Source: Polyangiaceae bacterium
GTDB lineage: Bacteria > Myxococcota_A > Polyangia > Polyangiales > Polyangiaceae
Direction of reading: 5' to 3'
NCBI GenBank assembly: GCA_020633205.1
Contig: JACKEB010000010.1
Location: forward strand, 1,178,001 to 1,242,000
Length of the DNA: 64,000 nucleotides
Part shown: positions 1 through 7,626 of the stretch, in pieces
Layout of the letters: each line of letters opens with the position of its first letter
Position numbering within the stretch: the first letter of the stretch is position 1
Program-made: the position numbers and the translations under genes
The notes under the pieces: generated by a model
Told to the model about the DNA's origin: nothing
Database searches by the model: none
The model's input: the letters and a program-made list of their open reading frames with translations, nothing else

Positions 1-679
1 AGTACGACTGCATGAAGCGCACGGTGATCAGGTCGAGCACCACGCGCAGGGTGCGACCAATCCCGTATTTGGAGACGCCGAACTGCCGGGCGCGGTGGTT
101 CACCTTCACCTCTAGCACCTCGACGCCCATATTGGCGGCAATGGCGGGGATGAATCGATGCATCTCGCCGTAGAGCTTCAGCTCTTTGGCGACCTCACCA
201 CGCATCGCCTTGAGGGTGCAGCCGTAGTCGTGAAGGTGGACCCCTGTCGTGCGACTGATGATGCCGTTGGCGATCATTGAGGGCAGTCTGCGGTTCAGGA
301 ATGGGTCCTTACGATGAGCGCGCCAGCCCGCGACTAGATCATACCCTTCGTGGATCTTCTCCAACATCATCGGGATGTCTTTGGGGTCGTTCTGCAGATC
401 CGCGTCCATCAGCACCACGACCTCACCACGGGCGTGGTCCAGGCCGGCCTGGAGCGCGGCGGTCTGACCGAAGTTGCGCCGGAACCGGATCACGACGAGG
501 CTCGGATCCTCCTCCGCCGCAGCCTTGAGCAGCGCGAAACTGCGGTCGCGCGAACCGTCGTCCACGAGCACGATCTCGTAGGAGAACCCCGCGGGCTTGA
601 GGGCGCCGTGGACCTCCTCCAGCAACCGAGGAATGCTCTCCTCCTCGTTATAAATAGGCAATACGACGGACAGGTCCAT
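1..679 (-). CDS. Family 2 glycosyltransferase (partial, runs off left edge)
   Basis: The reading frame starts with ATG at 679 and has no stop before the window edge, so only about 226 N-terminal residues are visible. It opens with MDLSVVLPIYNEEESI, has VDDGSRD near residue 40 and DADLQNDP near residue 93, the nucleotide-sugar and metal-binding signatures of GT2 enzymes of the DPM1/GtrB/ArnC type. These transfer a sugar to a polyprenyl phosphate or lipid at the inner face of the membrane. Members usually have C-terminal membrane helices, which would lie outside the window. It is divergent from the methyltransferase at 891, with a 211 bp gap. The sugar and acceptor cannot be told from the sequence. 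Confidence 0.88.
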   Translation of the reverse strand, partial: MDLSVVLPIYNEEESIPRLLEEVHGALKPAGFSYEIVLVDDGSRDRSFALLKAAAEEDPSLVVIRFRRNFGQTAALQAGLDHARGEVVVLMDADLQNDPKDIPMMLEKIHEGYDLVAGWRAHRKDPFLNRRLPSMIANGIISRTTGVHLHDYGCTLKAMRGEVAKELKLYGEMHRFIPAIAANMGVEVLEVKVNHRARQFGVSKYGIGRTLRVVLDLITVRFMQSY

Positions 680-890
680 AAGCGGCGGTACCACTATCAC
701 GGGTCGCCGGATTGGTCGACTCAGGTTACGTCCGCCCAATCCGGAGCCAAACCGCCGGAAAAAAACCCTGCGGCGGTCGGCCTCAGGGGGTGCGCGGGCT
801 GCCCGGCAGCAGCCGGAACCAGCGCCGGAGCGGACGCGAATGCTTCGCCTCGTTGGCGGCGGGTCCGGTCCGCGCTATCTCGACCTCGCA

Positions 891-1688
891 ATGATGAAGC
901 AACTTATTGGTTGGTCGACGCGATACGTCCCGCGACATCACCTGCATCGACTCAGCCATTTGTTCCTGACCTTGATTTCGCCGCTGTATCGCGGCGACGA
1001 GGTCGAGGACCCAATCAGCGGCAAGTCCTATCGGAAATTCCTCCCCTACGGCCGGCTCCAGACCCGAGAAAACGCGCTGAGCCTGTCCCTATCTCTGGAG
1101 CGGCATCGCTTGATGTGGCTCTACCTGAAACTCCGCACGGATTTCTTCAGCAAGCGCGCTCGCGTTCTCCACATTGCCCCCGAGTACTGCTTCATCCGCC
1201 CTTTCCGCGCGATGAAGAACCTCGACTACGTGACCGCCGACTTGAACTCCCCCTGGGCCGACGTACACATGGACGCTCACGAGATGCCGTTCGCGGATGA
1301 CAGCTTCGACGTCATCTTTTGCAACCACGTCCTAGAGCACGTCGCGGATGACAAGAAGGTGCTCGCGGAGCTGTTCAGGGTGATGCGACCCGGCGGATGG
1401 GGCCTCTTCCAGGTGCCCATCGACACGAACCTGGAGCGCAGCCACGGCGACCCCAGCATCACCAACCCACGGGAACGCGAGCGGCTGTACGGTCAATCGG
1501 ACCACGTGCGGCAGTACGGCCTCGACTTCGAAGAAATCGTGCGCAGCGTGGGCTTCGACGTAGAGGTCGACGCCCTGGTGAACGAGCTTCCGCCGGAAGA
1601 CGTCCAGCGTTACGCGCTGCCAGCGGGCGAGATGCTCTACATCGCCCGCAAGCCGGCTGAAAAGCAATCCACTGCGACCAGCAACTAG
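891..1688 (+). CDS. Class I SAM-dependent methyltransferase
   Basis: The 265-residue protein has a weak glycine motif I (RVLHIAPEYC), an acidic residue after strand 2 (VTADLNS), then FDVIFCNHVLEHV and LFRVMRPGGW, which is the Methyltransf_11 layout. The small-molecule acceptor is unknown. It sits between a glycosyltransferase and a sugar epimerase, which fits modification of a glycan or polyketide-like product, but that is inference. The frame is open upstream to 840, but the upstream residues are not protein-like and MMKQLIGW at 891 (or 894) is the better start. The gene converges on the epimerase with a 7 bp gap. Confidence 0.8.
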   Translation: MMKQLIGWSTRYVPRHHLHRLSHLFLTLISPLYRGDEVEDPISGKSYRKFLPYGRLQTRENALSLSLSLERHRLMWLYLKLRTDFFSKRARVLHIAPEYCFIRPFRAMKNLDYVTADLNSPWADVHMDAHEMPFADDSFDVIFCNHVLEHVADDKKVLAELFRVMRPGGWGLFQVPIDTNLERSHGDPSITNPRERERLYGQSDHVRQYGLDFEEIVRSVGFDVEVDALVNELPPEDVQRYALPAGEMLYIARKPAEKQSTATSN

Positions 1689-1695
1689 CCAGCTG

Positions 1696-2670
1696 CTAGC
1701 CCTGCCGTGGCGACTCGTCGCTGGTTCGATACCAGTGCGCCCAGGCTTTGATGCCTTCCTCCAGACTGATCCGCGGGGAATAGCCGAAGGCAGCCTGGGC
1801 GCGAGCGGTGTTCGCCGAAGTGACCTTGCTCTCGCTCGGCTCGAGTTCGCCCAGCTCGATCTTGGCTTCGACGCCGAGCTCTGCCGCCAAGAGTTCGATC
1901 AGACGACGTACGCGAACGGGCTCAGAGCGCCCAAGGTTGAACGTGCCGAAGCCGCGGTTTTCGGAGATCCAGCGGCCGGCACCTAGGACGCCCGCAGCGA
2001 TGTCCTCGACGAACGTGAAGTCTCGTTCTGTCTCCTCGCCGTGCATGCGAATCGTCTGCCCGCTCAACAAGAGCTCGGTGAACTTGGCCACAGCCATGTC
2101 CGGTCGGCCCCGCGGACCGTACACAGTGAAGAACCGCAACACCGCGACCGGGAGCTTGTGCAGGTAGTTGAAGGTGTAGGCCATCAGCTCGCTCGCGCGC
2201 TTGGATGCGGCGTACGGCGACAGCGGACAGACGGCGCTGGCCTCCTCATCGAACGGTGGCTGCGTGGAATTGCCATATACGGATGAGGTGGAGGCCAAGC
2301 ACAGCGGAACGTTTCCGTGCCGCACGCACGCGTCGAGCACGTTCAGCCCGCCGAGCTCGTTCGTGCGCAGATAGGCATGAGGATCCGCAACACTTGAGCG
2401 CACACCCGCCTTAGCCGCCAGATGAATCACCAGATCCGGGCGACGTCGGGCGAATACTCGATCGACCTCGTGCGCCTCGGCAACGTCTGCCTCCACCAAC
2501 TCGTAGCGGGGGTTGGCCTGCGCGGCGCGAATGTTCCGGCGTTTTTGCGCGGGATCGTAGTAGGGGTCGAAGTTATCGAGTGCCGTCACATCGGCGCCCG
2601 CGGCGAGCAGCTGATCTGCCACCGTGGACGCAATGAAACCCGCACCGCCCGTCACCAAGACATAGTTCAC
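1696..2670 (-). CDS. NAD-dependent nucleotide-sugar epimerase/dehydratase
   Basis: The 324-residue extended short-chain dehydrogenase has the N-terminal Rossmann motif TGGAGFIAS, a catalytic TSSVYGN serine strand and YAASK (Tyr and Lys of the YxxxK pair). DNFDPYYDPAQKRRN near residue 36 is very like UDP-glucuronate 4-epimerases, which interconvert UDP-GlcA and UDP-GalA, and the length fits that family. UDP-glucose 4-epimerase is the main alternative. The start is GTG at 2670. With the glycosyltransferase and methyltransferase to the left it suggests an envelope or exopolysaccharide region. Confidence 0.85.
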   Translation of the reverse strand: MNYVLVTGGAGFIASTVADQLLAAGADVTALDNFDPYYDPAQKRRNIRAAQANPRYELVEADVAEAHEVDRVFARRRPDLVIHLAAKAGVRSSVADPHAYLRTNELGGLNVLDACVRHGNVPLCLASTSSVYGNSTQPPFDEEASAVCPLSPYAASKRASELMAYTFNYLHKLPVAVLRFFTVYGPRGRPDMAVAKFTELLLSGQTIRMHGEETERDFTFVEDIAAGVLGAGRWISENRGFGTFNLGRSEPVRVRRLIELLAAELGVEAKIELGELEPSESKVTSANTARAQAAFGYSPRISLEEGIKAWAHWYRTSDESPRQG

Positions 2671-2748
2671 GCTTGGGACTCTAGCGCTGTCAGAACCAGC
2701 CGCTCAAGTCGCGATGAACGCACGCGAGCGTCGGCGCACCTGACGCGG

Positions 2749-3915
2749 GTGGCCGCGTCCACCGCTACGCAACCGGAACGCCGACGTCAGCTGACTGCGT
2801 TGGTTTGTGCAGTGCTGCTGCATGGCGCCACGCTGTTGTCCTTCTTCGCGCTCTCCCCCCCAAAAAACCAGGATGCGCTGCCAGCGTCACCCCCGGCAGA
2901 GCTCGAGATCGAGCTGCGACCGTTGAGTTCGGCTTCGCCGGCGAAGGCTGACTCCGCAGTCGAAGCCCCCCTTCAAACCAAGCTCGCGAAGCTAGGGCCC
3001 GGAAAGGGGTCTCTCAAGCCATCAGCTCAGGACGACGGCTCGGACGCAGACGACGAGGAGGATGGGGATTGGGGGGAGGATGAGGCGGACGTCGATCCCG
3101 AAGACACCGAGACTCAACCGGAGGAGCGGCACCTCAGCCTGGCGGAACTCGGCGTAGGGGACTCGAGCGCGCACTGGAACATCCCCAAAGGCGACCAGCG
3201 GTCGCGCAGATCAATTGCCGCAAGGAAACGCAAGCGAAAGCGGCAGCTCCAGGCGCGCATCGAGCTCGAGATGGCTCAAAAGGCACTCGAGCGTGACGTG
3301 AAGCGCGGCATCGGCCCTGGGGGTCCCGTGCTAACCGCACTCGAAGGCGTAGCGCGTGTCTCCAGCGCGCCAATCCGCGGCTATGCGGTGTTCCAGGTCA
3401 CCACCGACGCGGCAGGCAACGTACTGGGCGTTCAGCTGATGGAGTCGAACGGGGGGAGCGCGCAGTGGACGGCGGTGGGGCACCACGTGCGGCGGCGCCT
3501 GGCCGGACAACGCCTGCGAGTCGGCGGCAAGCCGACCCGCCTGCTTGTGCGCATCGAGTCCACGGAGTCCCTACCGAGCGGGGCAGACCCAGGCTTTGGC
3601 ATCGACGCATTCGGTATCCCGATCAAGAAGGGCGAAGGCAAGAAGTCGTCGAAACTCTCGATCCTCACGCCGCCAGACTTCGTCGAAGTCGAGATCCCCG
3701 ATCCGGGCAACCCCAAGAAGAACCTCAAGATGCCGATGTTCGTTCCTCCAAGCCTGATCAGCGGCGGAGGCGACTTGTCGGACATCGGCAGCAAGCGCCG
3801 GCGCATGGTGCACTCACGCATCCTGCGCGCGGAAGCGCTGGCCCCACCCCGTAGCGGCTCCGCACGGAAAACCGAAGGGCGGCAGGATCCACCCGCCGCC
3901 CCACGAGAAGACTGA
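2749..3915 (+). CDS. TonB-like envelope-spanning protein with acidic periplasmic region
   Basis: The frame is open from 2422, but everything before about 2749 is antisense to the epimerase and not protein-like. I place the start at GTG 2749, giving 388 residues, because a short basic leader (QPERRRQ) and one membrane helix (LTALVCAVLLHGATLLSFFAL) follow directly. Next come a Pro/Ser linker, a strongly acidic stretch (DDEEDGDWGEDEADVDPEDT) and, near the middle, YAVFQVTTDAAGNVLGVQL, which resembles the C-terminal beta unit of TonB/AgmX-type proteins. A role in envelope energy transduction or transport is likely but no partner is nearby. The helix-coding DNA contains one copy of the G-rich motif on the minus strand at 2848-2867. 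Confidence 0.6.
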   Translation: MAASTATQPERRRQLTALVCAVLLHGATLLSFFALSPPKNQDALPASPPAELEIELRPLSSASPAKADSAVEAPLQTKLAKLGPGKGSLKPSAQDDGSDADDEEDGDWGEDEADVDPEDTETQPEERHLSLAELGVGDSSAHWNIPKGDQRSRRSIAARKRKRKRQLQARIELEMAQKALERDVKRGIGPGGPVLTALEGVARVSSAPIRGYAVFQVTTDAAGNVLGVQLMESNGGSAQWTAVGHHVRRRLAGQRLRVGGKPTRLLVRIESTESLPSGADPGFGIDAFGIPIKKGEGKKSSKLSILTPPDFVEVEIPDPGNPKKNLKMPMFVPPSLISGGGDLSDIGSKRRRMVHSRILRAEALAPPRSGSARKTEGRQDPPAAPRED

Positions 3916-3924
3916 GCCGCTGGT

Positions 3925-4338
3925 TCAGGCGGCGACGACGCCGACGCGAATCGGTGCGACGGTTGCCCCTGCGAGCGGCCGACTCGACCGCGCGCCGCTA
4001 CCCGCTCCGAGTAGCTCGGAGACGAGGGCACGGAGCTCGGCGGCAATGTTTCCGCGGCGTGCCGGTTCGAGGCTCCCGCCATCAAACTCGGCCAAGGTCA
4101 GGCGATGCAGGTCAAAGCTATCTTCCGCGGCGCGCTCCCAGCGAACCAGCTGGACTCGCAGCTGAAACAATCGGGACAGCACCGCATCCCGAAGCCGCTC
4201 AGCGCAAAGCGGATCCCGCAGCCCCAGCTCCAAGTGAGAAACCACCCGCCCGCCTCGCACGAAACGCACGCCGACCTGTGCTTGCTCTTCAATCCAGGTC
4301 GCGGGGCGCGGTTTCCAAGCGCGAGTGTTCGAGTCCAT
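3925..4338 (-). CDS. Hypothetical protein, 137 aa
   Basis: I do not recognise this protein. From ATG 4338 it reads MDSNTRAWKPRPATWIEEQ and continues as a soluble, Arg/Leu-rich protein with RVVSHLELGLRDPLCAERLRDAVLSRLFQLRVQLVRWE, which could form a helix. There is no signal peptide, membrane segment or Cys/His cluster. An upstream in-frame start at 4389 would add 17 residues that overlap the upstream region of the methyltransferase. It lies 9 bp past the convergent TonB-like gene and is divergent from the LCM-family methyltransferase at 4451. Confidence 0.5.
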   Translation of the reverse strand: MDSNTRAWKPRPATWIEEQAQVGVRFVRGGRVVSHLELGLRDPLCAERLRDAVLSRLFQLRVQLVRWERAAEDSFDLHRLTLAEFDGGSLEPARRGNIAAELRALVSELLGAGSGARSSRPLAGATVAPIRVGVVAA

Positions 4339-4450
4339 GCCCCTAGTCTGACGATCCGCGGTGGATGGGTGGTATCCATCAAGTTTCAAGTCGGTTAAAA
4401 CGCTCCTGGCAGTTCAAGACGCTGAGCCCTTTGGGCCCGCGCGAAACATC

Positions 4451-5362
4451 ATGAGCCAAGGCATCACCCCCAAGAACCTGCTTGGTGACACCGCGGAACG
4501 CGACGTCCGAGTCGGTCCAACCGCGCACTACACGGCGTACGCGTGGTTCCGCCTGGGAATGCCCTATGCCGAGTGGTTCAAGACGGAAACGGGCGCGCGG
4601 CTGTTCTGGTCCCTGCGCGTTGGCCTCGAATGGTTAACGAGCGTTACCCAGAACACGCCTCGTTTGATCGACTACCTGGAGCTGCGGCACCGGTCCATCG
4701 ACCACACGCTGACCCGACTTGCGCCGGATCGGGTCGTGGAGCTCGGCGCGGGCCTCTCGCGCCGGGGAGTGACCTGGGCGCTCGATCACGGGGTCGACTA
4801 CGTCGAGGTCGACCTACCGCATATGGTGGACGCCAAGAAGAAGCTCCTTCTGCGTTTCCCCAAGGCAATCCGCTCAACCCTCGAGGAACGCCTCAGCTTG
4901 GTCAGTGCAGACGTGCTTGCCCCGGACTTCGAGGGTTGGCTCGCTGAGCGCCTCGAAGGTAGCCGTCGCCCTGTGATTATCGCGGAGGGCTTGCTGGGCT
5001 ACTTCGATACAGGGGAGCGGCGACGCCTGGCCAGCGCGATTGCAGGCGCCCTTCGCCGCACCCAGCACGTCCCACGCTACTCGGCGAGCTTCCTGTGTGA
5101 CTTGCGTGTGCGCAGCGCGACCTCGAAGACTCGTGTGGCGGTGCGTGCGATGCGCGCAGCGATCCGCGTGGTGACCCGAGGCCGCGGGGCGCGTGAGGAT
5201 TTCGACTCAGAGGACGCTATCTATCGCCTGTTCACCGGCGCCGGGTTCGATGCCGCGCGGCCCATCGATCCGGCGCAGGTCCCCGACCTGAACGCTGACC
5301 TGCTGGGTCAAATCCCGATGCGCGTCTGGCACTTCACGCTGACCCCGTCGGGTTCGAGCTGA
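4451..5362 (+). CDS. LCM/PPM-family class I methyltransferase
   Basis: The 303-residue protein begins MSQGITPKNLLGDTAERD and has the leucine carboxyl methyltransferase layout: early RL and AEWF motifs, RVVELGAGLSRRG (SAM-binding loop), a following acidic strand YVEVDLPHMV, and IIAEGLLGYF. Members methylate carboxyls of small molecules or proteins; many bacterial ones are in secondary metabolism, and the target here is unknown. The frame is open up to 4361, but ATG 4451 begins the conserved part. It ends 2 bp from the convergent kinase gene, so the two share a terminator region at most. Confidence 0.78.
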   Translation: MSQGITPKNLLGDTAERDVRVGPTAHYTAYAWFRLGMPYAEWFKTETGARLFWSLRVGLEWLTSVTQNTPRLIDYLELRHRSIDHTLTRLAPDRVVELGAGLSRRGVTWALDHGVDYVEVDLPHMVDAKKKLLLRFPKAIRSTLEERLSLVSADVLAPDFEGWLAERLEGSRRPVIIAEGLLGYFDTGERRRLASAIAGALRRTQHVPRYSASFLCDLRVRSATSKTRVAVRAMRAAIRVVTRGRGAREDFDSEDAIYRLFTGAGFDAARPIDPAQVPDLNADLLGQIPMRVWHFTLTPSGSS

Positions 5363-5364
5363 CT

Positions 5365-7317
5365 TCAACCAATCAACGCGACCGGGGAGCGCTCGCTCGG
5401 GCGTGAGTCGAGGGTCGGCATATTGGGCAGATCATCCTGGTCCGGGATCAGCTGTCGCAGCTGCCAGGCGTGCAGCAACAGATTTCGCTCGACCCTCGCA
5501 TAGGCGTCCATGGTGCGGGACAGCGCGCCGAAGACCATCAAGAGCACGATGGTGTGAAACAGCACCACACCGACGGTGGTGGGGATCAACGCAAGATCCG
5601 CGAGCCAAGATCGCAGCACTAGCTCTCCTGCTGCGAAGCTTGCCACTTGCGGGAACAGACCGAGCCACTCGAGCACCAAGGGCAGCAGCATGGCGCCAAA
5701 CGCGCCGATCAACATGCGGGTGTGATTCGCGCCCCTCACCCGGGTGTGCAGCATGTGCATCGTCAACACAGCGAGCGCCAAGAGCGGCACCAGCACCCAC
5801 GATCCAAGCACTGCCGAGACAGCCGCGACCCCCAAGTAGTCCGCGCAGCAGAGCGCCGTAGAAACGTTGCGGCTCACATGCTTCGTTCTCGAAACCAGCA
5901 GGTTGGCTGCGCTGAGACACACGGCAAGCCCGAGCATGATGGCGAGAAATAGATAGCTTCGTACCCCTCGAGTGAAGAGCAGCGGCACCAGCATCAACCA
6001 GCCGAGGTGTCCCAGCCCCAAGGAGCGCAGGCGGTGTTTCAAGTCTGACTGCTCCACGGCCTCCACCTCGTGTTGTGCGTCTGGTGGGAGCTGCTTGGGC
6101 GGCACAGCGAGCAGATTGACCAACGTGCTGGTTGCACCTTGATGGGACGGATCGAGCGCGAGCGCCGTGGTCACCTCGCGCATTGCACGTGCGCGATGCT
6201 TCGCGGCCTCGTCTGGATTATTTTCCAGGTGGCTATGTGCCAACGCTACCTGTGCCATCGCGGCGCGCTCCGCCGCCAGTCCCTGACGCGCCTCCGTATC
6301 TCGTGAGCCGTCCAGCAAGCGCTCGATGGCTTCGTGCACGGCGCGAGCCGTAGGTCGCTGCGCGGGATCGCTAGCGCTCGCAGTCAGACAAAGCTCGTCC
6401 AGCTCTGGCGGCACGTTGCGGTGCGGCGCGCGCGCGCTGGGTCGGCCCTGGGTACCCATCAGCGTGGATGTGAAGATGTCATCGACGGTCTCGCCGCTGT
6501 GCATCGGTTCGAGCGAGGCGATCTCGAACAGGATCGAACCCAGAGCGTAGATGTCAGCCTTGGCGTCGACTCGCTCTGCCCCGCGGATCTGCTCCGGAGG
6601 CATATAGCCAGGCGTGCCCAGAACGCTGCCTGCGCGCGTCGTGAGCCCATGCAGATCCGGCAGGCTCACCCGCTGGCTCGCGGGAGTGGCGTCCTCGATG
6701 CCAGGCAGCTTCGCCAATCCCCAGTCGAGCACGATGACCTCGCCGAAGTCGCCCAGCATGATATTCGCGGGCTTCAGGTCGCGGTGCACCACGCCGCGAG
6801 AGTGCGCATAGGCAATGGTCAGACAAACGTTGCTGAACGCCGTGAGCAAGCGACGCCGGGAGTAGCGCCGTGTGATCTCCTTGTCGCCGTTCTGCAGCCC
6901 GAACAGCACAGCCTCTAGGGTGAGGCCCTTTACCCGACGCATCGTGAAGTACGCCTCACCGTTCGGTCCTTCACCGATATCGTACACGGGGACGATGCTG
7001 GGGTGCTCTAGCTGCCCCTGAACTCTTGCCTCGCGGATAAAACGCTCGCGCATCTGCGCGCTCGTACCGAACTCAGCACGCACCAGCTTCATGGCCACAT
7101 CACGACCCACGCGGCGGTCGTGACACAGCTGTACCGTGCCCATTCCGCCCTCGCCCAAGCTGTCTCGAGCCTCGTAACGAACCGCGAACTCGCCGCTCAG
7201 CGTCCCTCCGTGGGGATCGACGTGACCGACGTTGGAGACCACCGTCGGGTCGTCGAAGGTCGGTCGGTAAGGCGCGACGCGGCGCGTGATCGGAGTCCCA
7301 GACGGATCACCAGGCAT
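5365..7317 (-). CDS. Ser/Thr protein kinase with multi-pass membrane C-terminus
   Basis: This is a 650-residue PknB-type kinase. GEGGMGTVQL is the glycine loop near 56-65, Lys77 (VAMKLV) is the ATP-anchoring lysine, HRDLKPAN at 178-185 is the catalytic loop and DWG at 198-200 replaces the usual DFG. GTPGYMPPEQ marks the activation segment. After a helical linker (about 350-430) there are some five or six hydrophobic segments from about 440 to 620, so the C-terminus is a polytopic membrane region without an obvious extracytoplasmic domain. The gene is divergent from the hybrid histidine kinase at 7627. The input signal and substrates are unknown. Confidence 0.9.
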   Translation of the reverse strand: MPGDPSGTPITRRVAPYRPTFDDPTVVSNVGHVDPHGGTLSGEFAVRYEARDSLGEGGMGTVQLCHDRRVGRDVAMKLVRAEFGTSAQMRERFIREARVQGQLEHPSIVPVYDIGEGPNGEAYFTMRRVKGLTLEAVLFGLQNGDKEITRRYSRRRLLTAFSNVCLTIAYAHSRGVVHRDLKPANIMLGDFGEVIVLDWGLAKLPGIEDATPASQRVSLPDLHGLTTRAGSVLGTPGYMPPEQIRGAERVDAKADIYALGSILFEIASLEPMHSGETVDDIFTSTLMGTQGRPSARAPHRNVPPELDELCLTASASDPAQRPTARAVHEAIERLLDGSRDTEARQGLAAERAAMAQVALAHSHLENNPDEAAKHRARAMREVTTALALDPSHQGATSTLVNLLAVPPKQLPPDAQHEVEAVEQSDLKHRLRSLGLGHLGWLMLVPLLFTRGVRSYLFLAIMLGLAVCLSAANLLVSRTKHVSRNVSTALCCADYLGVAAVSAVLGSWVLVPLLALAVLTMHMLHTRVRGANHTRMLIGAFGAMLLPLVLEWLGLFPQVASFAAGELVLRSWLADLALIPTTVGVVLFHTIVLLMVFGALSRTMDAYARVERNLLLHAWQLRQLIPDQDDLPNMPTLDSRPSERSPVALIG

Positions 7318-7626
7318 AGCGCCGGCATGTTACGCTACGGATACGAACCGGTGCATGAAACGCCCGACGAATGCTTCGGGTTTCAAGTAGTGCGGAAATG
7401 TTAGCCGGCGCGGGTTCGGACTTCTGCCTCTCCCACCGCTGTGGAGGCGACTCGAGGGGCCTGCCCTCGAGCCAGGTCGAGCGCAGGGCTTCACGCCGGG
7501 AGGTGCGAACAAGCAGCAATTCCGCGGGACTGGTCGGCGAGTGAGCGTTTCAGGCGCCTTTGCCGCGAGTTCGCGCGCCTGAGACGCGAATTCTCACGGG
7601 TAGCGACGCACCTACATGGAGCAGGT
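7318..7626. other. Divergent intergenic region between two kinase genes
   Basis: About 309 bp separates the start codons of the Ser/Thr kinase (minus strand) and the hybrid histidine kinase (plus strand). It must hold both promoters. No gene-like reading frame is convincing. A perfect 8-bp hairpin lies at 7451-7471. Just before the plus-strand start there is a GGAG at 7618-7621, a fair ribosome binding site for ATG 7627. Confidence 0.6.
7451..7471. repeat. Perfect 8-bp inverted repeat with 5-nt loop
   Basis: The arms CTCGAGGG and CCCTCGAG flank GCCTG. The site is about 155 bp upstream of the histidine kinase start and 134 bp upstream of the divergent kinase start, so it could be an operator. 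There is no T-tract, so it is not a standard terminator. Chance dyads of this size do occur in high-GC DNA. Confidence 0.35.
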
